Below, piece by piece: positions 14,886 to 21,478 of a stretch of 21,478 bases of DNA. Origin of the DNA: an uncultured Clostridia bacterium (GTDB lineage: Bacteria > Bacillota > Clostridia > UMGS1810); NCBI GenBank assembly GCA_905210855.1, contig CAJLYL010000022.1:1-21478 (forward strand), in the 5' to 3' direction. How positions within the stretch are numbered: the first letter of the stretch is position 1; each line of letters starts with the position of its first letter. The notes beneath the pieces were generated by a model that worked only from the letters and a program-made list of their open reading frames with translations, did no database searches and was not told where the DNA came from. Made by a program: the position numbers and the translations under genes.

Positions 14886-15116
14886 GGTTGCGTACCGACT
14901 CAAAGGTGTATATTTTGATTTGCACACGTACAAAGACTTGTGCCGTCTGTGTATGTATTTTTTATTCTCGGCTCCTCGGACAGCAGTGCGGTAGCGCTGA
15001 ACTCGTCGCCTGAGAATAAAAAACACATACACATCCTTTGACAAAATGTTTTCGACTCGCATCCGCGCTGAACTCGCTCACTCAAAATAAAATACACCCC
15101 CTCACCTTTGCGCAGA
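14886..15116 (+). repeat. Palindromic intergenic repeats, nested or decayed pair (copy C within copy D)
   Basis: A complete copy C spans about 14936-15045: arms TGTGTATGTATTTTTTATTC (from 14948) and GAATAAAAAACACATACACA (15014-15033) differ by one base when reverse-complemented, and the core is CAGTGC (14984-14989), GGTA loop, GCGCTG (14994-14999). Around it are the left end of another copy, GGTGTATATTTTGATTTG (14905-14922), and its right half, GCGCTGAACTCGCTCACTC and CAAAATAAAATACACCCC (15083-15100), ending in CTCACCTTTGCGCAGA. The left half core of the outer copy is missing, so this is not a clean insertion. The region lies between converging hisJ and asnS and contains no gene. Confidence 0.7.
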
Positions 15117-15177
15117 TATATCATTCTGCCGGAGGCAATAATGCTGTGCCCAACTGCAAAAACGGATGCGGAATAAA

Positions 15178-15225
15178 CGAAAAGAACCCGACGGTGTATT
15201 TTCTATACTCCGAGGGTTCTTTTCG
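15178..15225 (-). terminator. Intrinsic terminator of asnS (liv-asnS operon)
   Basis: CGAAAAGAACCC (15178-15189) pairs perfectly with GGGTTCTTTTCG (15214-15225), and the loop adds a second 8-position stem with one mismatch (CGGTGTAT with ATACTCCG). On the minus strand the stem starts about 20 bases after the asnS stop and is followed by TTTATT. The plus strand reads CTTATTATG after the stem, so it could also stop his transcription arriving from the left. Confidence 0.75.
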
Positions 15226-15245
15226 CTTATTATGCGCCGTTTTTT

Positions 15246-16637
15246 TTAGAATTCGGCGTTGGAAACGGTGCGGGGGAAGGGTATAACATCTCTTATGTTC
15301 GATATTCCGGTAAGGTACATTATCGCTCTTTCGAACCCGAGACCGTAGCCGGCGTGTTTGCAGCCGCCGTATTTTCTCAAGTCGAGATACCACCAATAAT
15401 CGTCGGGAGAGAGACCCAGCTCGTTCATGCGGTTGAGCAGCACATCGTAGCGCTCCTCACGCTGACTGCCGCCGATTATCTCGCCTATGCCGGGCACAAG
15501 CAGATCCATAGCCGCAACAGTCTTGCCGTCGTCATTGAGTCGCATATAGAATGCCTTAATCTCCTTGGGATAATCCGTCACGAAAACAGGCTTCTTGAAC
15601 ACCTGTTCGGTGAGATATCTCTCGTGCTCGGTCTGCAAATCCGTACCCCATTCAACGGGGTAATCGAAATTGTCGTTATTTTTCTTCAGGATTTCTATCG
15701 CCTCGGTGTAGGTCACTCTGCCAAAGTCGGACGACGCCACATGGCGAAGTCTTTCAAGCAAGCCCTTGTCCACAAAGTTATTGAAAAATTCAATCTCCTC
15801 GGGCGCGTTTTCGAGCACATAGTTTATGATATATTTGAGCATATCCTCGGCGAGCTCCATGTCGTCATTGAGGTCTGCAAAGGATATCTCGGGCTCAATC
15901 ATCCAAAATTCCGCCGCATGGCGCGTCGTGTTGGAGTTCTCGGCGCGGAATGTGGGCCCGAAGGTGTATACGTTGCGGAACGCAAGGGCATATGTCTCAC
16001 AGTTAAGCTGACCGGAAACGGTTAAGTTTGCGCTCTTGCCGAAAAAATCCTTGGTGTAGTCCACGCTGCCGACCTCGGTGTGGGGAATATCGGCAGGGTC
16101 AAGAGTTGTCACGCGGAACATCTCCCCCGCTCCCTCACAGTCACTGCAGGTGATAATAGGCGTGTGGGTGTACACAAAACCGCGCTCGTTGAAGAACTTG
16201 TGGATAGCATACGCCGCAAGGCTTCTCACGCGGAACACCGCCGAGAATGTGTTTGTCCTGGGGCGCAGATGAGCGATTGTGCGCAGATATTCAAAAGAAT
16301 GTCTCTTTTTCTGCAACGGGTAGTCCGGCGTGGATTCGCCCTCCACCGTGATTTTTGCCGCCTTTATCTCAAAAGGCTGCTTAGCGTCGGGGGTGAGCAC
16401 CATTGTGCCGCTCACCGATATTGCCGCGCCCACGTTGAGCGAGGAAATCTCCTTGTAGTTGTCTATCTTGTCGCTCTCGAAAACGACCTGAACATTCTTA
16501 AAAAACGTGCCGTCGTTCACCTCGATGAAGCCGAAGGCGTTGGACGCGCGCAGAGTTCTTATCCAGCCCGATATTTCCACCGTTTTGTCCGCAAATTCCT
16601 CCGAGCTGCGGAAAAGCTCTTTTACCAATGCTTTCAT
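15246..16637 (-). CDS. asnS: Asparagine-tRNA ligase (AsnRS)
   Basis: Class IIb aminoacyl-tRNA synthetase charging tRNA-Asn. The 463-residue protein (E. coli 466) has an N-terminal OB-fold anticodon-binding domain (about 17-110, ISGWIRTLRASNAFGFIEVN), motif 1 in the FRVRSLAAYAIHKFF region, motif 2 FRAENSNTTRHAAEFWMIEP and motif 3 GLGFERAIMYLTG near the end. HAAEFWMIEPE is of the AsnRS rather than AspRS type. The frame is open to 16766 within livF, but AAAGGACGG lies 8 bases before the ATG at 16637, where the normal N-terminus begins. It follows livF by 22 bp with no terminator between, so it is probably in the liv transcript. Confidence 0.95.
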   Translation of the reverse strand: MKALVKELFRSSEEFADKTVEISGWIRTLRASNAFGFIEVNDGTFFKNVQVVFESDKIDNYKEISSLNVGAAISVSGTMVLTPDAKQPFEIKAAKITVEGESTPDYPLQKKRHSFEYLRTIAHLRPRTNTFSAVFRVRSLAAYAIHKFFNERGFVYTHTPIITCSDCEGAGEMFRVTTLDPADIPHTEVGSVDYTKDFFGKSANLTVSGQLNCETYALAFRNVYTFGPTFRAENSNTTRHAAEFWMIEPEISFADLNDDMELAEDMLKYIINYVLENAPEEIEFFNNFVDKGLLERLRHVASSDFGRVTYTEAIEILKKNNDNFDYPVEWGTDLQTEHERYLTEQVFKKPVFVTDYPKEIKAFYMRLNDDGKTVAAMDLLVPGIGEIIGGSQREERYDVLLNRMNELGLSPDDYWWYLDLRKYGGCKHAGYGLGFERAIMYLTGISNIRDVIPFPRTVSNAEF

Positions 16638-16659
16638 TAATACTGCCGTCCTTTCCGAT

Positions 16660-17358
16660 TTATTTTCCCAAATATGCTTTCTTGATGTCGGGGTTGGCGA
16701 GAAGCTCCGCGCCGCTGCCCTGCATCGTGATTCTGCCCGTCTCCATGACATAGCCGATATCGGCAATCTTGAGCGCCATGTTGGCGTTCTGCTCTATAAG
16801 GAGTATGGATATGCCGCTGTCGTTTACTTTTTTTATGATGTCGAAGATGTCGCGCACCACAAGCGGCGCAAGACCCAGCGACGGCTCGTCCAGCATGAGC
16901 AGGGTCGGCCTTGCCATAAGCGCCCTTGCCACGGCGAGCATCTGCTGTTCGCCGCCGGACAGAGTTCCGGCGAGCTGCCATGACCTCTCTTTCAGGCGCG
17001 GAAACAGGTCAAACATCCATTCTATGTCATTCTTCAGACTGTCGTGGCGCAGATAAGCGCCGATTTTTATGTTCTCAAGCACCGTCAGATCGGGAAAAAC
17101 CTTTCTGCCCTCGGGCGAGAGGGTTATGCCGTTGCTCACGATTTTGTCGGTGGCGGCGTTGGTTATGTCCGCCCCGTTGTAGGTTATGCTGCCCTCCGCC
17201 GCAGGCACAAGCCCCGTCACGGCGCGCAGCGTGGTGCTCTTGCCGGCTCCGTTTGAGCCAATGAGGGTAACGATTTTGCCGTCCGGCACCTCAAGCGATA
17301 TTCCCTTTACCGCCTCTATGGCGCCGTAGCTGACTTTGAGATTTTCTATTTTAAGCAT
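16660..17358 (-). CDS. livF: Branched-chain amino-acid ABC transporter ATP-binding protein LivF
   Basis: One of the two ATPases driving branched-chain amino-acid import through LivH-LivM. About 232 residues with Walker A GSNGAGKST (34-42), signature LSGGEQQMLAVARAL, Walker B LLMLDEPSLGLAP and a conserved switch His region rendered as LLIEQNANMALKIAD, which is typical of LivF. The frame opens at a GTG (17364), but GGGGGTGA sits 6 bases before the ATG at 17358, which is preferred. The start overlaps the livG stop, suggesting coupling. Confidence 0.94.
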   Translation of the reverse strand: MLKIENLKVSYGAIEAVKGISLEVPDGKIVTLIGSNGAGKSTTLRAVTGLVPAAEGSITYNGADITNAATDKIVSNGITLSPEGRKVFPDLTVLENIKIGAYLRHDSLKNDIEWMFDLFPRLKERSWQLAGTLSGGEQQMLAVARALMARPTLLMLDEPSLGLAPLVVRDIFDIIKKVNDSGISILLIEQNANMALKIADIGYVMETGRITMQGSGAELLANPDIKKAYLGK

Positions 17359-18190
17359 CGTCACTCACCCCCAGATATGCCTCAATAACCTTTTTGTCGT
17401 TCTGCACAACATCCGGTGTGCCTTGACTTATCAGTCTGCCGAAGTCGAGCACATATATTCTGTCCGATATATCCATTACCAAATCCATGTGATGCTCTAT
17501 CATGAGTATCGTCATGTCAAAATCATCTCTCACTCTGCCGATAAACTGCGTAAGCTCCGCCGTCTCCTGCGGATTCATGCCTGCCGCCGGTTCGTCGAGC
17601 AAAAGCAGCTTCGGGTCGGTGGCGAGGGCACGGGCGATCTCGAGTTTTCTCTGCTGACCATAAGGCAGATTTGCCGCCTTTTCGTTACGCAGATGATACA
17701 GATCGAGGATTTTCAGCAGATGTTCAACCTCGGCTCTTGCCGCAGCCTCCTCCTTGCCGTTCAGACGGAATGCCGCCGTAAAGAGGTTCGATTTGCATTT
17801 CATATGCTTTGCTATGAGCACATTTTCAAACACCGTCATGGTCTTGAACAGCCTTATGTTCTGGAATGTGCGCGCAATGCCGCTTTTGGTTATCCTGTCG
17901 GGAGTCAGCTCTATGGATTCCGTGTATTCTCCCTTGTGCTCCCCCATATAGAGCTTTTTCATTTTGCCCTTGGGGTAGTTTTCAACAATTTTTTCGCCGT
18001 TGAAGTACACCGCGCCGTTGGTGGGGGCGTACACGCCGGTTATTACGTTAAACGCAGTGGTTTTGCCTGCGCCGTTAGGCCCTATGAGCGCGACTATCTC
18101 GTGCTCGTTGACCTCCATGTTAAGGTTGTTTACGGCAACAACGCCGCCAAACTGCATGACAACATTTTCTACACGAAGTACATTATTCAT
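17351..18190 (-). CDS. livG: Branched-chain amino-acid ABC transporter ATP-binding protein LivG
   Basis: Second ATPase of the Liv importer. About 279 residues, with Walker A GPNGAGKTT near 37-45, the family-typical degenerate signature LPYGQQRKLEIARAL, Walker B LLLLDEPAAGMNP and H-loop MIEHHMDLVMDISD. Compared with usual LivG proteins (about 255 residues) it has some 20 extra residues, rich in Lys/Glu/Tyr, between the first strands and ITKSGIARTFQNIRLF (about 67-100). AGGAGG lies 9 bases before the ATG at 18190; a GTG at 18193 is an equally spaced alternative. The start overlaps the end of livM. Confidence 0.94.
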   Translation of the reverse strand: MNNVLRVENVVMQFGGVVAVNNLNMEVNEHEIVALIGPNGAGKTTAFNVITGVYAPTNGAVYFNGEKIVENYPKGKMKKLYMGEHKGEYTESIELTPDRITKSGIARTFQNIRLFKTMTVFENVLIAKHMKCKSNLFTAAFRLNGKEEAAARAEVEHLLKILDLYHLRNEKAANLPYGQQRKLEIARALATDPKLLLLDEPAAGMNPQETAELTQFIGRVRDDFDMTILMIEHHMDLVMDISDRIYVLDFGRLISQGTPDVVQNDKKVIEAYLGVSDDA

Positions 18191-19295
18191 CACCCTGCAC
18201 CTCCTGTTTTCTGCCGAATTTCTTAAAGAAAGCGTAAATTCCGTCCCAGCTGAACTCTCTGTTGCCCATGATGCCCTGTCTGAAGAACAGCACCACTATC
18301 ATGAGGATGACCGAGAACACAACCATGCGGAAGCCCGAGCGCAGCAGCGGCACCTGGAAAGAACCGATGTATGCCGGCGCGTCGAGGAATCGCAGCCACC
18401 ATTCCTTGGCAAAGATGACAAGTACGGCGGAGATTATGCTGCCCGTAAAGCTGCCCATGCCGCCGATTACAACCATAAGCAGGATGTAGTAGGTAGCCGT
18501 GGCAAGAGTGAATGTGGTGGCAGATATCGCCTTGAGGTACATGGCGAGCAGTGCGCCGCCCACAGCCGCGAAAAACGAGCTGATGACGAAAGACGTAACC
18601 TTGGTTGAGGCAAGGTTTATACCCATTGCCTCCGCGGCAGTCTCATCGTCGTTTATGGCGCGGAATGCCCTGCCGTAAGTGGAGCTTTTGATAAGTCCCA
18701 TAATCGCTATGCACACAACCACTATGAATATCATAACGATAAATGACGAGTCAAAACCCATGCCGTCGAGCGGCTTGAGGGTGATTGCCGGAATATTGTT
18801 AAGACCCAGCGAACCGTTTGTTATGGTGTTGAGCCATGAGCTGGCAACAACTATACGCACCACCTCGGCAAAACCGAGGGTTGCAATGGCGAAGTAGTCG
18901 CTGCGCAGGCGCAGCACTATTTTGCCTATGACAAAGGCGAACAGCGCCGCCACTATGCCGGCAATGATGAGCGCAACCACGGGCGGCGCCTGGAGATTCT
19001 TAAGCCACGGCGCGCAGCCGTAGAGATAGTAAACATTGTCGCGCACTCCGGTGGGAATGGAGAGTATCGCGTAAGTATATGCACCCAGGGTCATGAAACC
19101 TGCCTGTCCGAGCGAGAACTGACCCGTCACGCCGTTGAGCAGATTCATGGAGACTGCCAGCAGCGCATACAGCGCGCCCATGAGCAGAGATGTCTTAAGC
19201 ATGGACGAGGTGGGCAGAGAGCTTGCGTAGAACACAAATGCCGCAAGGGCGGCGAGCGAAACGCAGGTGCAGATTGTTTTGGTTTGTTTTTTCAT
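18183..19295 (-). CDS. livM: Branched-chain amino-acid ABC transporter permease LivM
   Basis: Membrane permease that dimerises with LivH. The 370-residue product begins with a basic KKQTK end and a hydrophobic segment, then LLNGVTGQFSLGQAGFMTLGAYTYA, which is characteristic of LivM, LRLRSDYFAIATLGFAEVVRI (the cytoplasmic coupling stretch) and a C-terminal GGMGSFTGSIISAVLV motif, with about eight to ten membrane segments in total. The ATG is 3 bp past the livH stop; AAGGTG in the last livH codons serves as ribosome site. Confidence 0.93.
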   Translation of the reverse strand: MKKQTKTICTCVSLAALAAFVFYASSLPTSSMLKTSLLMGALYALLAVSMNLLNGVTGQFSLGQAGFMTLGAYTYAILSIPTGVRDNVYYLYGCAPWLKNLQAPPVVALIIAGIVAALFAFVIGKIVLRLRSDYFAIATLGFAEVVRIVVASSWLNTITNGSLGLNNIPAITLKPLDGMGFDSSFIVMIFIVVVCIAIMGLIKSSTYGRAFRAINDDETAAEAMGINLASTKVTSFVISSFFAAVGGALLAMYLKAISATTFTLATATYYILLMVVIGGMGSFTGSIISAVLVIFAKEWWLRFLDAPAYIGSFQVPLLRSGFRMVVFSVILMIVVLFFRQGIMGNREFSWDGIYAFFKKFGRKQEVQGDE

Positions 19296-19298
19296 GTC

Positions 19299-20180
19299 TT
19301 ACACCTTCTCCCTTGTTTTTTCGCCGAACAAGCCTGTCGGTCTGAATATGAGCACAAATATGAGTATTACAAAGGTGAAAGCGTCCGAGAACTCGGAAAA
19401 TCTGCTTGCCTTTATAAAAGTCTCGCAAAGTCCTATGAGGAATCCGCCGACGAGTGCGCCGGGGATTGAGCCTATGCCGCCGAACACCGCCGCCACAAAG
19501 CACTTGAGTCCGGGCAGCGAGCCGGAGAGCGGATATACCTGCGGTCTGGGTATGAAGTAGAGAATAGAACCTATCGCCGCAAGTCCGCAGCCGATGACGA
19601 ATGTAAAGCTGATGATATTGTTAATCTTAATGCCCATCAGCTGAGCCGTCTGGAAGTCCTTCGACACGGCGCGCATCGCCATACCTATCTTGGTCTTGTT
19701 TATGAGAAATACAAGACCGGCTACTATTAATATGGTCAAAATCGGGGTGATGAACGTCACCAGAGAGGTGGACATATTCCCGATTGTTATTTTCTCACTC
19801 AAAAATCCGATAGTCGGATACGGTTTCGGCAGAGCCGAAAAAAGATATGTCGCAAAGTTTTGCAAAAAGTACGAAACACCGATAGCGGATATCATGACAG
19901 ACATCCTGGGCGCACTGCGGAGCGGTTTATACGCTATTTTTTCGGTGAGCACGCCAAGAGCAATTGTCGCCGCTATAACAAGCACGACCGATACATACCA
20001 AGGCAGCGCCATGTCAACCATGGCTATAATCATGAAATATCCTGCCATCATGAATATGTCGCCGTGTGCAAAATTGATCAGCCTTAAAATTCCGTAAACC
20101 ATAGTGTAGCCGATGGCAATCAGTGCGTAGCTGCTGCCGATCGAAATGCCGTTCAGACAGTTTTGCAGAAAAGCATCCAT
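19299..20180 (-). CDS. livH: Branched-chain amino-acid ABC transporter permease LivH
   Basis: Membrane permease partner of LivM. The 293-residue protein shows the LivH hallmark near the N-terminus (NGISIGSSYALIAIGYTMVY, then LINFAHGDIFMMAGYF), an internal VSKDFQTAQLMGIKINNII coupling helix and GLKCFVAAVFGGIGSIPGAL close to the C-terminus, with about eight membrane segments. The ATG has AGGGGGGG 7 bases upstream. It is separated from livJ by a 113-bp gap that holds a strong hairpin. Confidence 0.94.
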   Translation of the reverse strand: MDAFLQNCLNGISIGSSYALIAIGYTMVYGILRLINFAHGDIFMMAGYFMIIAMVDMALPWYVSVVLVIAATIALGVLTEKIAYKPLRSAPRMSVMISAIGVSYFLQNFATYLFSALPKPYPTIGFLSEKITIGNMSTSLVTFITPILTILIVAGLVFLINKTKIGMAMRAVSKDFQTAQLMGIKINNIISFTFVIGCGLAAIGSILYFIPRPQVYPLSGSLPGLKCFVAAVFGGIGSIPGALVGGFLIGLCETFIKASRFSEFSDAFTFVILIFVLIFRPTGLFGEKTREKV

Positions 20181-20208
20181 GGATTACCCCCCCTTTTGTG
20201 AAAAATAA

Positions 20209-20271
20209 AATACAAAGGCAAGGGACTGCGTTTTTTCTTGCCGGGCAGTCCCATGCCGAAAATTTTGTATT
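20209..20271 (-). terminator. livJ-livH intergenic hairpin (partial terminator or mRNA stabiliser)
   Basis: A 20-bp interrupted stem: AATACAAA (20209-20216) with TTTGTATT (20264-20271), GGCA (20217-20220) with TGCC (20254-20257), and GGGACTGC (20222-20229) with GCAGTCCC (20245-20252). On the minus strand it begins about 22 bases after the livJ stop and runs into a T-rich tail (TTATTTTTC). Hairpins here are known in many binding-protein transporter operons, where they leave the binding-protein mRNA more abundant than the permease mRNA. Confidence 0.7.
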
Positions 20272-20293
20272 ATTCGATTGAAAAACTTACAGA

Positions 20294-21478
20294 TTACTCA
20301 ACCGGCTGGAAAGAACCGTTTGTGCTCTGTGTGCCGATGAACTTGAATTCGCCGTTTTCCACGGTCTTGATGTAAGCTTTGTCCTTCATAGCGTCGCCGT
20401 TCTCGTCAAATTTGATAATGCCCGTTACGCCCGTTGTGTCAAGCTTTGTGAGTGCGTCGCGGATAGCGGTGGTGTCGGTTGAGCCGGCAGCCTCGATAGC
20501 CGCAACTGCTGCGTTGTACGCGTCATAGCCGAGTGCGGATACAGCCGCAACGCCGTCTTTGCCGCCGTTGAGCTTAAGGTTTTTGGAGTCGGAATTAAGG
20601 TACTCCTTGAATCCCTTAACAAAATCCGCAGCGGTAGCGTCATTCTCATCAAAGAATGTGGAGAAAGACACGCCCTTGCAATTGTCTGCGCCTGCGTTAT
20701 CGATAATCTGAGTGTTCTCCCAGGTGTCACCTGCCATGATGTCGCAGGTGATGCCGAGGTCTCTTGCCTGCTTAACCATAAGTCCTGCCGTAGCTATGGA
20801 CGACGGGCAGAAGATAACATCCGGATTTGCAGCTTTTGCCGCTGTGAGCAGCGCGTTAAAGTCGGATTCGTTTGTGTTATATGTGCCGTCGTAAACGATA
20901 TCGCCCTTGTAAGCCTGTTTAAAGTAGTTTGCAAGGCCTGTTGAATAGTCGTCGCCGTTCTGGCAGATGACAGCAGCCTTTGTGAGCTTGCAGGTGTCAT
21001 AAGCATACGAAGCCATAACCGTGCCCTGGAAAGGATCGAGGAAGCAGGTTCTGAAATACCATTCGTTGCCGCTTGTAACCTGGGGATTGGTGCAGGAGAT
21101 ACCGATAGCCGGAATCTTTGCGGAAGCAAAGGTTGAGCCTGCTGCTATGGAAACGCCGGAACCGTAAGAACCGAGCACCACGCTCACGCCGTCGGACACG
21201 AGCTTCTGCGCAGCCGTAACGGCAGCCGTCTTATCGGACTGGTTGTCCACTTCGTCAAGCACGATTTTGTATTCCGTGCCGCCTATTGTAACTGTGTTTT
21301 TGAGAGAGTTTGCATAGCGGATACCGAGCACTTCCTGCACTCCGCCGCCGCCGTTTTCGCCGGTTGTCGGCTCAAAAACACCGATTTTGATTACGTTGTC
21401 TCCGGCAGTCTGTCCGCCGTCGTTTGTTGCCTGCTGACCGCATCCTGCGAAGCACATTACCATAAGGCAAGCCGCAAG
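20294..21478 (-). CDS. livJ: Branched-chain amino-acid ABC transporter substrate-binding lipoprotein LivJ (N-terminus outside window)
   Basis: Extracytoplasmic lipoprotein that captures Leu/Ile/Val-type ligands for LivH-LivM. The lipobox FAGC followed by GQQATNDGGQT marks the lipidated Cys; the signal peptide before it continues to the window end, still in frame (LAACLMVMCFAGC), so the true start lies beyond base 21478. The mature part is a type I periplasmic-binding fold of about 380 residues starting VIKIGVFEPTTGENGG, with VLGSYGSGVSIAAG and the AAKAANPDVIF stretch of the family. First gene of the liv operon as seen here. Exact ligand cannot be told from sequence. Confidence 0.92.
   Translation of the reverse strand, partial: LAACLMVMCFAGCGQQATNDGGQTAGDNVIKIGVFEPTTGENGGGGVQEVLGIRYANSLKNTVTIGGTEYKIVLDEVDNQSDKTAAVTAAQKLVSDGVSVVLGSYGSGVSIAAGSTFASAKIPAIGISCTNPQVTSGNEWYFRTCFLDPFQGTVMASYAYDTCKLTKAAVICQNGDDYSTGLANYFKQAYKGDIVYDGTYNTNESDFNALLTAAKAANPDVIFCPSSIATAGLMVKQARDLGITCDIMAGDTWENTQIIDNAGADNCKGVSFSTFFDENDATAADFVKGFKEYLNSDSKNLKLNGGKDGVAAVSALGYDAYNAAVAAIEAAGSTDTTAIRDALTKLDTTGVTGIIKFDENGDAMKDKAYIKTVENGEFKFIGTQSTNGSFQPVE

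Noticed and set aside
14853..15396. Short open frames on both strands across the hisJ-asnS gap
   Set aside because: They translate the palindromic repeats and the asnS terminator; no start signals and no conserved protein features.

Overview
The window looks like chromosomal DNA from a mid-GC Clostridia-type Firmicute, probably a gut-type Oscillospirales or related lineage. The evidence is the Firmicutes-style division and cell-wall (dcw) gene order, a SpoVD/PBP2B-like transpeptidase with PASTA domains, strong AGGAGG-like ribosome binding sites, a MurE with the DNPR motif (meso-diaminopimelate peptidoglycan), and palindromic intergenic repeats of a kind I associate from memory with gut Clostridia. 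The lineage is inferred, not proven.

Layout. (1) 168-11192, minus strand: a compact dcw operon in the order mraZ, rsmH, ftsL-like, PBP2 (ftsI/spoVD), murE, mraY, ftsW/spoVE, murG, murA, ftsQ/divIB. It covers UDP-GlcNAc commitment (MurA), DAP addition (MurE), lipid I and lipid II synthesis (MraY, MurG), septal polymerisation and cross-linking (FtsW with the class B PBP), and the divisome scaffold (FtsL, FtsQ). murF and murD are absent. A sigma-A-like promoter and four GTG-type MraZ boxes at exact 10-bp spacing lie upstream of mraZ. (2) 11193-11888: a 696-bp divergent intergenic region with that promoter/operator, an orphan terminator-like hairpin and two abutting palindromic elements. (3) 11889-14809, plus strand: hisA, hisF, hisIE and a PHP-type histidinol-phosphatase, tightly packed, so part of the histidine pathway only. 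(4) 14810-15245: further palindromic repeats, apparently nested, and the asnS terminator. (5) 15246-21478, minus strand: livJ (cut by the window end), livH, livM, livG, livF, a complete branched-chain amino-acid ABC importer, followed 22 bp later by asnS, which probably shares the transcript.

The genes are ordinary housekeeping and amino-acid metabolism genes. I see no phage, insertion sequence with transposase, CRISPR array, tRNA, rRNA or defence island, and no clear previously undescribed protein system. The most interesting signals are non-coding: (a) a palindromic repeat family with a compensatory base-pair change in its apical stem, (b) a multi-hairpin structured insert between murG and murA, and (c) the phased MraZ operator just downstream of the mraZ promoter. 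No database search was possible, so all names rest on motifs read from the translated sequence.
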